Below, piece by piece: positions 54,393 to 62,650 of a stretch of 64,000 nucleotides of DNA. This DNA is from Parahaliea mediterranea. Lineage in GTDB: Bacteria; Pseudomonadota; Gammaproteobacteria; Pseudomonadales; Halieaceae. The stretch is taken from contig NZ_QEWO01000001.1 in NCBI RefSeq assembly GCF_003402235.1, forward strand, positions 496,001-560,000. Reading direction: 5' to 3'. The first letter of the stretch is position 1; the number at the start of each line of letters is the position of its first letter. Position numbers and translations under genes: made by a program. Below the pieces are notes generated by a model, which saw nothing but the letters and a program-made list of their open reading frames with translations, searched no databases and was not told the DNA's origin.

Positions 54393-56393
54393 TCAGGCAT
54401 CCACCACGCGCAGCCAGGGCCGCCCGCCGCGCTCCACCAGCCCGTGCAATTCGATGCCATTGCCACTGCGGAACTGGGCCAACAGGTAGCTTGCCACCTC
54501 GCGGGTGATCACCTGGCCCGGGTTCAGTGCCGGAATGCCAGGCGGATAGGGCACCACCTGGTCGGCGCTCACCGCGCCCAGCAGGCCCTCGTTGATACCG
54601 CCCGCTTCGCTGTCCAGGGGGCGCTCCCGCGACGGCCCGAAGAACGCGGTGCGCGGCAGCATGGCAAAGGCCGACAGGGGCGGCAGCGCGCTCACCGGCG
54701 CCGGGGGCGAGTCTTCGCCCTCGCTCACCGGGCCGCGGGCGGCCAGCTTCTGCAGGGCGTTCAGCAGGCGCAGGACTTTGCTCTGGGTGGCACCCAGGGT
54801 CACCAGCACGGTAATGGTGTTGTGGGTCACCTTTTCTATCTGGATGCCGTAGTCTTCGAACAGGGCCAGCTGCACTTCGCGGGCATTCAGGCCCGAGGCG
54901 CTGACATCCACGCTGAGTTTCAGCGGGTCCAGCTGGATGCCATCGTCCCCCAGGCTCTCGGGCAGCATGTCGGCAAGCCCCAGCACCCGGAACACCCCCG
55001 TGCGCTCAATACCCTCGCGCAGGCGCGCGGCAATGCCCAGGCAGCGCTGCAACTGGCTGTAGCCTTCAAGGCTCAGCTGTTTTCGCGCCACGTCCAGGCT
55101 GGCGATCATCGCGTACTGGGGGCTGGTGGAGGTGTGCATGTTGAGGTTTTCGCGGAAGCGGTGTTCGTCGAAGCCGGGGTCCGCCACGTGAATCATGCTG
55201 GCCTGGGAAAAGGCCGAGAGCATTTTGTGGGTGCTCTGGGTCACGTAATCGGCGCCGCAGTCCAGCGCATTGGGGCGAAAAGCCGGGTGGGCGCGGCCGT
55301 GAGCGTACCAGGCCTCGTCGATCAGCACTTTAATACCCCGCGCGTGGGCCGCCTCGACGATGGGCGCCAGGTCGTAGCGGAAGCCGTCGTAGGTGCAGGA
55401 GGTGAGCACCAGCAATTTGGCGTCGGGATGGGCCTCCAGAGCCGCGTCGATAGCAGCCTTTGGCACCGGTCCGTACATGCCATAGCGGCTGTTGACCGAG
55501 GCCGGCAGGTAGACCGGTTCGGCGCCGAACAGGATCACCGCGTGATGCACCGACTTGTGGCAGGCCTGGTCCAGAATCACCTTGCCGCCGGCGCCCAGCA
55601 AGTGCTGCACGATGACCTTGTTGGCGGTGGAGGTGCCATTGGTAACGAAGAAGGTGTGCCGCGCGCCGAAGGCCTCGGCGGCCAGCTCCTGGGCCTCCTG
55701 AATCACACTGTGGGGCTCCAGCAGCGAATCCAGGGACTGCACCGACACCGACAGGTCGGTATTGAAAATGTGCTCCCCCATCAGCTGGTAGAAGTCCGCC
55801 ACCCAGGGGCTGTCCCGCAGGCTGTCGCCGCCGGAGTGGCCCGGGGTGTGCCAGGCGTCCTTGGCGCTGTACACGTAGTCCCGCAGGGTGTCGGCAAAGG
55901 GTGTGCGGGCGCGCCGGGCAATGGCACCACGCACCAGGCGGCACAACTGGCTGGGCTTCACGTCGGCGCGATCGAGCCACTCTATTCGCCCGGGGATATC
56001 TGTGCCTTGCATGTGCGCGCTTTGCATGTCTGTGCCTTGCATTTCCGCGCGAGAGCGGCCCGCGTCGGGCATGTCGCCGGCCTCATCCTCCTCGCCCACC
56101 ATCAGGAACAGGTCCAGTTCCGGGCGCACGGCGCGCAGTTTACCCAGCAGCGCCGCCGGATCGCTGGCGCTGCCAATCAGCGCGGGCACATCCAGCACCG
56201 CGGCCTGCAAGGCGCCGCGCTCCCGGGCCAGTTGCAGCAGCTCGGCGGCACTGGCGCAGTCCACAAACTGCAGGTCGAAGTCGCCGTGGCGGCGGGCGTC
56301 TGTCGCAGCGCCGCGGGCCAGGGCCGACAGCAGCTGTTCACGGAAGGGGGCATCGCCGCTGACCACGGCGACCAACACGGGCTGTGGGCTCAC
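54393..56393 (-). CDS. Ornithine/lysine/arginine decarboxylase (class I fold) with N-terminal receiver-like wing
   Basis: The 666-residue PLP enzyme has the PLP lysine in STHKMLSAFSQASM near 395. Conserved WHTPGHSGGDSLRDSP precedes it and TNGTSTANKVIVQHLL lies near 250. The first 150 residues form a response-regulator-like wing domain, here with a repeated MQGTD/MQSAH insert. It decarboxylates a basic amino acid to a diamine (putrescine, cadaverine or agmatine). Divergent from an Lrp/AsnC gene that probably controls it. The amine product could feed the aminotransferase/SSADH pair at 41-44 kb. Confidence 0.9.
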   Translation of the reverse strand: MSPQPVLVAVVSGDAPFREQLLSALARGAATDARRHGDFDLQFVDCASAAELLQLARERGALQAAVLDVPALIGSASDPAALLGKLRAVRPELDLFLMVGEEDEAGDMPDAGRSRAEMQGTDMQSAHMQGTDIPGRIEWLDRADVKPSQLCRLVRGAIARRARTPFADTLRDYVYSAKDAWHTPGHSGGDSLRDSPWVADFYQLMGEHIFNTDLSVSVQSLDSLLEPHSVIQEAQELAAEAFGARHTFFVTNGTSTANKVIVQHLLGAGGKVILDQACHKSVHHAVILFGAEPVYLPASVNSRYGMYGPVPKAAIDAALEAHPDAKLLVLTSCTYDGFRYDLAPIVEAAHARGIKVLIDEAWYAHGRAHPAFRPNALDCGADYVTQSTHKMLSAFSQASMIHVADPGFDEHRFRENLNMHTSTSPQYAMIASLDVARKQLSLEGYSQLQRCLGIAARLREGIERTGVFRVLGLADMLPESLGDDGIQLDPLKLSVDVSASGLNAREVQLALFEDYGIQIEKVTHNTITVLVTLGATQSKVLRLLNALQKLAARGPVSEGEDSPPAPVSALPPLSAFAMLPRTAFFGPSRERPLDSEAGGINEGLLGAVSADQVVPYPPGIPALNPGQVITREVASYLLAQFRSGNGIELHGLVERGGRPWLRVVDA
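55999..56043. repeat. Three in-frame 15-bp repeats inside the decarboxylase gene
   Basis: TCTGTGCCTTGCATG, TGCGCGCTTTGCATG and TCTGTGCCTTGCATT lie in tandem and encode MQGTD, MQSAH, MQGTD in the linker between wing and catalytic domain. Confidence 0.75.
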
Positions 56394-56444
56394 AATCTCT
56401 CCTGGTGTCGATCACAAGCTCCCAGTGTAGGGATAGACATCGCC

Positions 56445-56489
56445 AGATTGAATCGACAAATCTGACGGTTTAACGCAATAATCCCGTCA
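56445..56489. promoter_or_regulatory. Candidate Lrp-type operator between decarboxylase and regulator genes
   Basis: AGATT (56445) / AATCT (56459) and TGACGG (56463) / CCGTCA (56484) form two adjacent inverted repeats in the 120-base divergent promoter region. Lrp/AsnC proteins bind such AT-rich palindromes in arrays. No strict consensus match. Confidence 0.4.
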
Positions 56490-56513
56490 ATTTAACGGAG
56501 CCAGGCCACCACC

Positions 56514-56948
56514 ATGCAAGACCTCGACGCCACTGACCGCCAGCTGCTGGACTTGCTGGCCGCCAATGCCCGGGCCAGTACCAGCGCCCTGGCCCGGCAG
56601 TTGGGGCTGTCGCGCTCCACCGTGCAGGACCGCATCGCCCGCCTGGAACGGCGCGGGGTGATCGAGGGTTACACCCTGCGTTTCAACGAACAGTTTCGGG
56701 CGCGCCTGCTGCGCGCCCACGTGATGATCCAGGTCAACCCCAAGCTGGCCCAGGGCATTACCCGTGCCCTTAGCGATATCAGCGCGGTAAAAACTCTGCA
56801 AACGGTGAGTGGGGTCTACGACCTGGTGACGGCGGTGGAGGCACCCACCACCGAGGAAATGGACGCCGTGCTGGATGCCATCGGCGCCATCGAGGGGGTG
56901 GAGAAAACCACCACCTCCATTGTGCTCAGCACCAAATTCCAGCGCTGA
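56514..56948 (+). CDS. Lrp/AsnC-family transcriptional regulator
   Basis: The 144-residue protein has the N-terminal winged HTH (DATDRQLLDLLAANARAS, LARQLGLSRSTVQDRIARLE) and a C-terminal RAM/ASNC ligand-binding domain with VSGVYDLVTAVEAPT. It lies divergent from the basic-amino-acid decarboxylase and likely responds to an amino acid. The stop is immediately followed by the convergent plsC stop at 56949, with no spacer. Confidence 0.92.
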   Translation: MQDLDATDRQLLDLLAANARASTSALARQLGLSRSTVQDRIARLERRGVIEGYTLRFNEQFRARLLRAHVMIQVNPKLAQGITRALSDISAVKTLQTVSGVYDLVTAVEAPTTEEMDAVLDAIGAIEGVEKTTTSIVLSTKFQR

Positions 56949-57701
56949 TCAGGCCGCCTGGCGCGGGTAGGCCTCAGGGTCCAGGCGCTGCATTTCATCC
57001 TCAATCCAACGCTCGACTTCGTCCATTAACTCCCCCGGCTCACGGCCGGCGGCGGAAATCGGCGCGCCGATGGAGACGTCCACCACACCGGGGATAAAGA
57101 AAAAGGAACGCCGCGGCCAGCAGCGCCCGGAGGTAACTGCCACCGGGATTACGCTGGCGCCGGTGGCCACCGCCAGGCGGGTAGCGCCGGATTTGTAGTT
57201 GCCGCGCTTGCCGCGTTCGGTGCGCGTGCCCTCGGGGAACATGATCACCCATTTGCCGCGATCCATGAGCGCCGCGCCCTGCTCGGCCACCTTGTTCCAG
57301 GCTTCGGCGCGCTTGCTGCGGTCGATGTGGATCATACCCAGGCGCGCCATGCACCAGCCGAAGATGGGAATGGCCAGCAGCTCTTTTTTGAACACATAGG
57401 CCAGGGGATGGGGCGTCATGCTGGGGAAGAAAAACGTCTCCCAGGTGGACTGGTGCTTGGGACACAACACAATACGGCGCATGTCCTCGGGGCCCGGCAG
57501 GTGGTCGGCGCCGTGCAGGCGATAGCGCACGCCACCAATCACCCGGGCCACCAGAATCACCCCGCGCAGCCAGGGCACCGCAAACCACCACCACAGTTTG
57601 TCGTCGCGCAGAAACAGGGAACCGAGCAGCAGCGCAATGCCGATGGGGATCACACTGATCACCATCCACAGGAACACCAGCAGGGAACGCAGTGCATTCA
57701 T
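56949..57701 (-). CDS. plsC: 1-acyl-sn-glycerol-3-phosphate acyltransferase (PlsC-like)
   Basis: The 250-residue membrane-associated protein starts with a hydrophobic segment of about 20 residues. The catalytic motif reads KHQSTWE (the usual HxxxxD has E in place of D) and is followed by FPEGTRTERGKRGNYKSG for phosphate binding. It adds a second acyl chain to lysophosphatidate in membrane lipid synthesis. The start overlaps the upstream esterase gene as ATGA, so both are co-translated. The H-x4-E variant is known in some PlsC homologues. Confidence 0.9.
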   Translation of the reverse strand: MNALRSLLVFLWMVISVIPIGIALLLGSLFLRDDKLWWWFAVPWLRGVILVARVIGGVRYRLHGADHLPGPEDMRRIVLCPKHQSTWETFFFPSMTPHPLAYVFKKELLAIPIFGWCMARLGMIHIDRSKRAEAWNKVAEQGAALMDRGKWVIMFPEGTRTERGKRGNYKSGATRLAVATGASVIPVAVTSGRCWPRRSFFFIPGVVDVSIGAPISAAGREPGELMDEVERWIEDEMQRLDPEAYPRQAA

Positions 57702-58882
57702 GGTGCCGCGCCCTCGTCGTCCTCGGCGCGGCGGTTGTGGTCGCTAGGATCGCCAGGGTCACTGCCTTCATCACTATCGGTGCTGACTTCGCCGGCCGCG
57801 GCATCCGGCCCTTTCGCACCGGCCTCCATCAGGAAGCGGGCGGCGCTGGCCAGGGCCTCGTCGGCCTCGGGCAATTCCGGGTTGAATATCTGCCACACGT
57901 GCACCATGTGCGGCCAGGTCTGCAGTTCCACAGGTGAGCCGGCGGCCTGGGCCCGGCGCACATAGCGGCGGGCATCGTCCAGCAGCATCTCCGCCGCGCT
58001 GGCCTGCACCAGCACCGGCGGCAGGCCGCGCAGGTCGCCACGCAGGGGCGAAACCACGGGGTCGGAAGGCATGATGCGGTTGCTGAGCCAACTCCCCCAC
58101 CACAACAGGGGCCGCGGGATGCGGGTGAGCGTGCCAAAGAGGGGGCCGAGCATGGGGTCAGTGGCCAGGTTGTCCTTCAGGCTGGGGGATGTCAGCGTGG
58201 TGTCGGTGGCCGGCGAAAAGGCCAGCGCGGCATCTACCTGGGGCAATCCTTCGTCGCGAATCCAGGCGATCAGCGACAGGGTCAGGTTGCCGCCGGCGGA
58301 ATCGCCGCCCACGGCCATAAAGGTCGCCGGGGCCGGCCCCTGGGGGCCATTGGCCCGCAGCCACTGGTAGGCGCGGCGGCAGTCCTCGATACCGTCCAGG
58401 CGCCGGTGCTCGGGCATCAGGCGGTAATCCAGCGACAGCACGGCGCAACCACTCAGCGCAGAGAGCTTGTCGGTAATGCTGCGATGGCTGAGGGGGCTGC
58501 CCGCCACCCAGGCGCCGCCGTGAATGTACAGCAGGCGCTGATCGGGGCGACAACCGGGCGCCAGCACCCATTCGCCGCGCACGCCACCCTCGTCCACCGG
58601 CACAAAGCGACTGCTGAAGCTGCGCCCTTCGCTGATGCGGTCCATATTCCGGCGGACAATTTGCAGGCGCTCCTTGCCGCGCTTGCCCTGGCTGGCGCGG
58701 GTTAATTGGCCAAGATAATCCACCACGCCCTGGTGGGCGGCAGACGGGCTTGCCGCGGCAGCCGCCTGTGGGGGAGTCTCGTCGGGATGGTCGAAATTGT
58801 CGAGATAGGCGAGATTGGCGCCTCGCAGTTTGAACACGGTAAATGCACACACCGCGGCCACGGCGACCAGAAACCAGAACAT
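57698..58882 (-). CDS. Alpha/beta hydrolase, HSL-type esterase
   Basis: The 394-residue protein has a short N-terminal hydrophobic segment, the HSL oxyanion motif LLYIHGGAWVAGS near 118, the nucleophile GGDSAGGNL near 190, and a C-terminal Asp/His region (PHMVHVWQIF). These are hormone-sensitive-lipase family esterases acting on short-chain esters. The C-terminal 45 residues are acidic low complexity. It is translationally coupled to plsC (ATGA), suggesting a lipid-related role. Confidence 0.9.
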   Translation of the reverse strand: MFWFLVAVAAVCAFTVFKLRGANLAYLDNFDHPDETPPQAAAAASPSAAHQGVVDYLGQLTRASQGKRGKERLQIVRRNMDRISEGRSFSSRFVPVDEGGVRGEWVLAPGCRPDQRLLYIHGGAWVAGSPLSHRSITDKLSALSGCAVLSLDYRLMPEHRRLDGIEDCRRAYQWLRANGPQGPAPATFMAVGGDSAGGNLTLSLIAWIRDEGLPQVDAALAFSPATDTTLTSPSLKDNLATDPMLGPLFGTLTRIPRPLLWWGSWLSNRIMPSDPVVSPLRGDLRGLPPVLVQASAAEMLLDDARRYVRRAQAAGSPVELQTWPHMVHVWQIFNPELPEADEALASAARFLMEAGAKGPDAAAGEVSTDSDEGSDPGDPSDHNRRAEDDEGAAP

Positions 58883-59022
58883 GGGAGACCCTCCTCAGAG
58901 CAGAGGGGTGCATTAAACCAGAATGGCCCCGCCAGACAAAATGCCGCAGCGGCCACACTGGTTTTGCCTGGGGCCAGCGCTATACTAAGCGGTTTGTAGT
59001 GCTGACTCTCACCCGAGGCCCA

Positions 59023-59355
59023 GTGAAAAAGCCCCTCTCCAAAGCCGACCTGCGCGCCGACCTGGAACGCGCCACCGAGCGCTTCCTGCGCACCGGCGGC
59101 ACCGTGACCGCCGTGCCGCGCGGCGTGAGTGGCAACGAGACCCCTGGCGGCGGCCACCAGGGGCGGCGTCTGTTCGTGGAGCCGCGCGCCACGCGCACCC
59201 TGGTGCCGGAGGTGGTGGCGGCCATTGAAGAGCGCCGCAAAAGCCGCCTGAAACGCAGCCCCGAGCCGAAGCGCTCGCGCCTGCCCAAGCCCCGGCGCAA
59301 AACCATCTACGACGACTTTGGCGAACCCCTGCGACGTGTGTGGGACGAGGACTGA
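59023..59355 (+). CDS. Small basic protein with a SutA-like core
   Basis: A 110-residue frame from a GTG at 59023 has GAGG upstream. Residues 5-30 (ADLRADLERATERFLRTGG, then TVTAVPRGVSG) resemble the conserved core of the RNA-polymerase-binding protein SutA and its relatives, though SutA itself is acidic. The rest is strongly basic (KSRLKRSPEPKRSRLPKP) with an acidic end, DDFGEPLRRVWDED. It is not a SutA orthologue with confidence. The longer open frame upstream overlaps the esterase promoter and is ignored. Confidence 0.65.
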   Translation: MKKPLSKADLRADLERATERFLRTGGTVTAVPRGVSGNETPGGGHQGRRLFVEPRATRTLVPEVVAAIEERRKSRLKRSPEPKRSRLPKPRRKTIYDDFGEPLRRVWDED

Positions 59356-59388
59356 GGCTGGCACTAACAGCCTGCCGTTCTTCCCTCC

Positions 59389-59438
59389 ATTGCCTTCTCT
59401 TTATTGCCTTCCCTCTATCGCCTTTGCATTGCCTCTGC
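59389..59438. repeat. Four tandem copies of an ATTGCCTT-type unit
   Basis: ATTGCCTTCTCTTT, ATTGCCTTCCCTCT, ATCGCCTTTGC and ATTGCCTCTGC follow one another in the gap after the 110-aa gene. Confidence 0.7.
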
Positions 59439-59470
59439 GCAAATCCCACGACAAGCCTTATAAAAAGTCC

Positions 59471-59502
59471 CACGAAAAAGGGGCCCGCAGGCCCCTTCGT
59501 GT
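59471..59502 (-). terminator. Intrinsic terminator of the sortase-substrate operon
   Basis: GGGGCC (with A bulges) pairs with GGCCCC and CACGAA with TTCGTG. On the minus strand the stem is followed by CCCCTTTTTCG, just after the substrate stop. Confidence 0.7.
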
Positions 59503-59519
59503 TACAGCGCCGTGTCTGC

Positions 59520-60080
59520 TCAGGCAGCGATACGGCGACGCAGCGCGCTCAGCAGGCCACCCAGTGACAGCAGCACGCCACCGGCCAGGCCAAACAGGAA
59601 CAGCGGGCTGGCTGTGGTCGGCATCTCCGCCACCTGCTCCTCTTCGATGACAATGATTTCCACCTCGTCCGGGCCGTCCTCATCGGCAACCGCCAGTGCC
59701 CAGCGATCGTGGGGCAGGTACACGTTCAGCTCCTGGCCACGGCTAAGCTCGCTGGCGCGGTATTTACGCCCGGCAATGTCCGCACGCCAGCTGCTGGGCA
59801 CCTGGATGCTGTGGCTTTCACCCTTGGTGCCATCCGCATGCACCGGGCGGAAGGTCACGCGGTTGCCGCGCACCCGCAGCACCTCAACGGTCGCCTTGGC
59901 ATATAGCTCGCCGTTCTTTTCATAAACGCCCCGGCAGGACTCTGCGATATCGGGATACTCCGCTGTGACAGAGGCGGACCACTCGATATCGGCACAGGTC
60001 GGGGCGGACTGGGCTGCCACTTGCCCGCTAAGGCTCAGGGCGGCGGTCACACCGGTTGCTACGATCAACTTCTTGAGCAT
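59520..60080 (-). CDS. Sortase substrate with C-terminal sorting signal
   Basis: The 186-residue protein has a Sec signal (cleavage near AAQSAP), a mature domain of about 125 residues with two Cys, and a C-terminal sorting signal. The signal consists of MPTTASP, a hydrophobic helix (FLFGLAGGVLLSLGGLLS) and an Arg-rich end (RRR). The layout is that of LPxTA-type sortase substrates. It lies 12 bases downstream of the sortase gene. The domain is predicted beta-rich (NRVTFRPVHADGTKGESHS, ELNVYLPHDRWALAV). Function unknown. A ribosome binding site (AGGAGG-like) precedes the ATG. Confidence 0.85.
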   Translation of the reverse strand: MLKKLIVATGVTAALSLSGQVAAQSAPTCADIEWSASVTAEYPDIAESCRGVYEKNGELYAKATVEVLRVRGNRVTFRPVHADGTKGESHSIQVPSSWRADIAGRKYRASELSRGQELNVYLPHDRWALAVADEDGPDEVEIIVIEEEQVAEMPTTASPLFLFGLAGGVLLSLGGLLSALRRRIAA

Positions 60081-60092
60081 GTCAATTCCTCC

Positions 60093-60875
60093 TTAGTTTC
60101 GATTGACATAGTTATTGTCCAGCGATGCGGTCACAACAAAACGCTGTGGCGCGTGCCCGACGAAGTAGAAGGGGTAGCAGGTCACGAGGGTCAGCCGCTG
60201 CTCGTCGGTATCGGCGAGCACGTGGGTATCCTCGATCTCTATTATCTGGGTGTGATCGACCCTGAAGTGCTTGGGGCCAAACAGGGTCTGCAACACAATC
60301 GGGTCACCGGGTTGGATGTCCTTCAACGCGCGGAAATAGCCGTCGCGGTGACCGGCGATGCCGATATTGCCGCCCTCGTGGGGGTAGGCCATACCGTCGA
60401 TCACGCCGGCGCCGCGGTCCATGGTCAAATCCGAGTCGGTGGAATACACCGGTAATTCCAGTGCCAGTGAAGGCAGGTTGAGAATGCCGAGCACCGGCGG
60501 CAGAGCCTGCTGCAGGCTGGCCTGGTAATCGGCAATGCGCCCGGGAGCCCAGTGGGTGGTATCCGGCGCAGGAATGGCATCGGTGGGTAATGAAGGCAGG
60601 TGGGCGGGTGGCTCATCGGCCTCTGGCAGGACGTGCTGGCTGGGCTCCGGGTTGGCGGTGCTTGCAGCCGGGACTTGAGCCGACCGCCTAACAGGATCTT
60701 GAACTGGGTCCTGCGCGACGGCCGCCTGCAGGCTTTCAAAGGCGGCAATATCGCTGCGCCGCTCCGCTTCGCCCATCGCCAGCTGACTGACAAAGAAGCC
60801 GGTGCACAGCAGCCCTGCGCCATAGCAGGCCCACTCTCCACCTTGTACCAACCGCTTGCGCCAGTTCGTTAACAT
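60093..60875 (-). CDS. Class D-type sortase
   Basis: The 260-residue protein starts at the ATG at 60875 with an N-terminal membrane anchor (CYGAGLLCTGFFVSQLA). After a Pro-rich linker comes the sortase barrel: His in GIAGHRDGYFRAL near 170, catalytic Cys in TLVTCYPFYFVG near 235, and Arg in APQRFVVTA. The motif LTLVTCYPF with GHAPQRF is typical of class D sortases. It would cut the sorting signal of the downstream protein and transfer it to an unknown acceptor in the periplasm or outer layer. A start at 60923 is possible but adds no conserved sequence. Confidence 0.9.
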   Translation of the reverse strand: MLTNWRKRLVQGGEWACYGAGLLCTGFFVSQLAMGEAERRSDIAAFESLQAAVAQDPVQDPVRRSAQVPAASTANPEPSQHVLPEADEPPAHLPSLPTDAIPAPDTTHWAPGRIADYQASLQQALPPVLGILNLPSLALELPVYSTDSDLTMDRGAGVIDGMAYPHEGGNIGIAGHRDGYFRALKDIQPGDPIVLQTLFGPKHFRVDHTQIIEIEDTHVLADTDEQRLTLVTCYPFYFVGHAPQRFVVTASLDNNYVNRN

Positions 60876-61012
60876 GGACGCGGTGTATCCCCCATTTGCC
60901 TGCGCCGCCAAGCGCAGATCCATAGCCCTGTTGCCATTGAGTCTAACCCGCTATTGGGAAATTGCCAGCCGCATCCCGGGCCAATTGACCGAAATCCAAC
61001 GCTCGCCGCCAA

Positions 61013-61042
61013 TGAACCGAGCCGGAAACCCCTGCGTATACT
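61013..61042 (+). promoter_or_regulatory. Candidate sigma-70 promoter before the SRPBCC-SDR gene
   Basis: TGAACC (61013-61018) and TATACT (61037-61042) are 18 bases apart. The transcript would start about 75 bases before the gene. Confidence 0.35.
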
Positions 61043-61122
61043 GTTCAAATGCGCACAACGTGCCCAACGCGCGAGCCACGCCAAATGCGCAAGCCGCGCC
61101 CAAGGCACACACAGGAAGCCCC

Positions 61123-62544
61123 ATGCTGGAATTGCACGAGCAATGCACCGTTACCCGCAGCCCGGATGCCGTATCCCACTACCTGGCTGATTTCACCTCC
61201 GCCGCCGATTGGGACCCCACCACCGTTGCGGCCGAACGGCTGGATGACGGGCCACTCGGCGCGGGCAGCCGTTTCGCGCTGACCTGCAAGCTACCCCTTG
61301 GCAGCATTCGCGTGGACTACACACTCACCCACTTCGAGCCCGGCCGCTGCCTGTGCCTGCAGGGTCAGTCCAGCCTGTTCAGCGTGGATGACGAGATCAC
61401 CCTGCGCGCCGAGGGCGAGGGCTGCCATATCGACTATCGCGCCCGCTTCCAGTTTCCCGCGCCGATGGAGCGCTACCTCAGGCGCCACCCGGCGCGCTTC
61501 ACCGCCATGGGCCGGCGCACCATGGCGGGGCTGGCCACAGCGCTGCAAGATGCCAACCCGCCACCCACGGCCCAGGCCGATACCGTGCGAGCAGACCGCT
61601 GGCTACTGCCCGGCCTTGCCCACTTCACCCGCTACGGCTACCGCCGCGGGCAACAGCGCTGGGCGCCCTGCTCCACCGACATTCGCGGCCGCCACATGGT
61701 GATTACCGGCGCCACCTCGGGCCTGGGTGAAGCCTGCGCCCGCGCGCTGGCGCAGGCCGGCGCCGCCCTCACCCTGGTGGTGCGCGATCGCCCCCGGGGC
61801 AAAGCGCTGGTCGAGTCATTACAGGCGGCAAGCGGCAACAGCGACATCCAACTCGCCCTGGCGGACCTCAGCCTGCTTGGCGAGGTGGACGCCCTGTGTG
61901 AACAGCTGGTCGCGCGCGGCAGGCCGGTTGATGTGCTGATCAACAACGCCGGCGCGCTGTTCAACGACAAGACCATCACCACCGAAGGCATTGAGCAGAG
62001 TTACGCCCTGCTGCTGCTCTCACCCTGGCGCCTGACCCTGGGTTTACAGCCCCTGCTGGCACAAAGCGATGCCGGGCGGGTAATCAATGTGGTCTCTGGC
62101 GGCATGTACACCCAGCGCCTGAACCTGCGGCAGTTGACAGGCCAGTCGGCACGCTATAACGGCAGCGTTGCCTACGCCCAGGCAAAGCGCGCGCTGATGC
62201 TGGCCACCCGGCACCTGGCCGAACAATGGCGGGAACAGGGCATCGTGGTGAACGCCATGCACCCGGGCTGGGCAGACACCCCGGGCGTGGCCAGCGCCCT
62301 GCCCACCTTTCGCCGCCTCACCGCCCCGGTGCTGCGCAATGCACAACAGGGGGCCGACACCATGGTGTGGCTGGCCCGCGCCCGCGAGGCCGGCGAAGTC
62401 AGCGGCGAGCTGTTCCTGGACAGGGAGCCGCGCAGCACCCACCTGCTCGAACGCACCCGCGAGGGCGAGCAGGAGCGCGCCGCCCTGCTGCAGTTGCTGG
62501 ACGGCTACCGCCCGGGCCAAGGCATCCCCAGCCTCAGCAATTGA
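61123..62544 (+). CDS. SRPBCC-SDR fusion protein
   Basis: The 473-residue protein starts at the ATG at 61123 (AGGAAG upstream). Residues 1-150 are an SRPBCC/polyketide-cyclase-like lipid-binding domain (VTRSPDAVSHYLADFTSAADWDP). Residues about 185-460 are a short-chain dehydrogenase with TGATSGLG, NNAG, and the catalytic YAQAK. The SDR half, with VVSGGMYTQRLN, resembles the DHRS12-like group. Likely a cytoplasmic oxidoreductase for a hydrophobic ketone or alcohol delivered by the SRPBCC part; inference. The region upstream (from 60856) is open but contains Asn/Ala/Pro repeats and no start signal. Confidence 0.88.
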   Translation: MLELHEQCTVTRSPDAVSHYLADFTSAADWDPTTVAAERLDDGPLGAGSRFALTCKLPLGSIRVDYTLTHFEPGRCLCLQGQSSLFSVDDEITLRAEGEGCHIDYRARFQFPAPMERYLRRHPARFTAMGRRTMAGLATALQDANPPPTAQADTVRADRWLLPGLAHFTRYGYRRGQQRWAPCSTDIRGRHMVITGATSGLGEACARALAQAGAALTLVVRDRPRGKALVESLQAASGNSDIQLALADLSLLGEVDALCEQLVARGRPVDVLINNAGALFNDKTITTEGIEQSYALLLLSPWRLTLGLQPLLAQSDAGRVINVVSGGMYTQRLNLRQLTGQSARYNGSVAYAQAKRALMLATRHLAEQWREQGIVVNAMHPGWADTPGVASALPTFRRLTAPVLRNAQQGADTMVWLARAREAGEVSGELFLDREPRSTHLLERTREGEQERAALLQLLDGYRPGQGIPSLSN

Positions 62545-62650
62545 ACCGCCCGGCGGCGAATCAACCCGCGCCGGGCCGCCGTATTGCAATGCCAGCGCGG
62601 CGTTACTACTGTGAAGGGCCTGCACAATAAGACGTTTCCAGGAGGCCCCC

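Noticed and set aside
54393-56393. Decarboxylase N-terminal domain as a functional response regulator
   Set aside because: The wing domain has the fold but no clear phospho-acceptor set, and such wings are standard in this enzyme class without phosphorylation.
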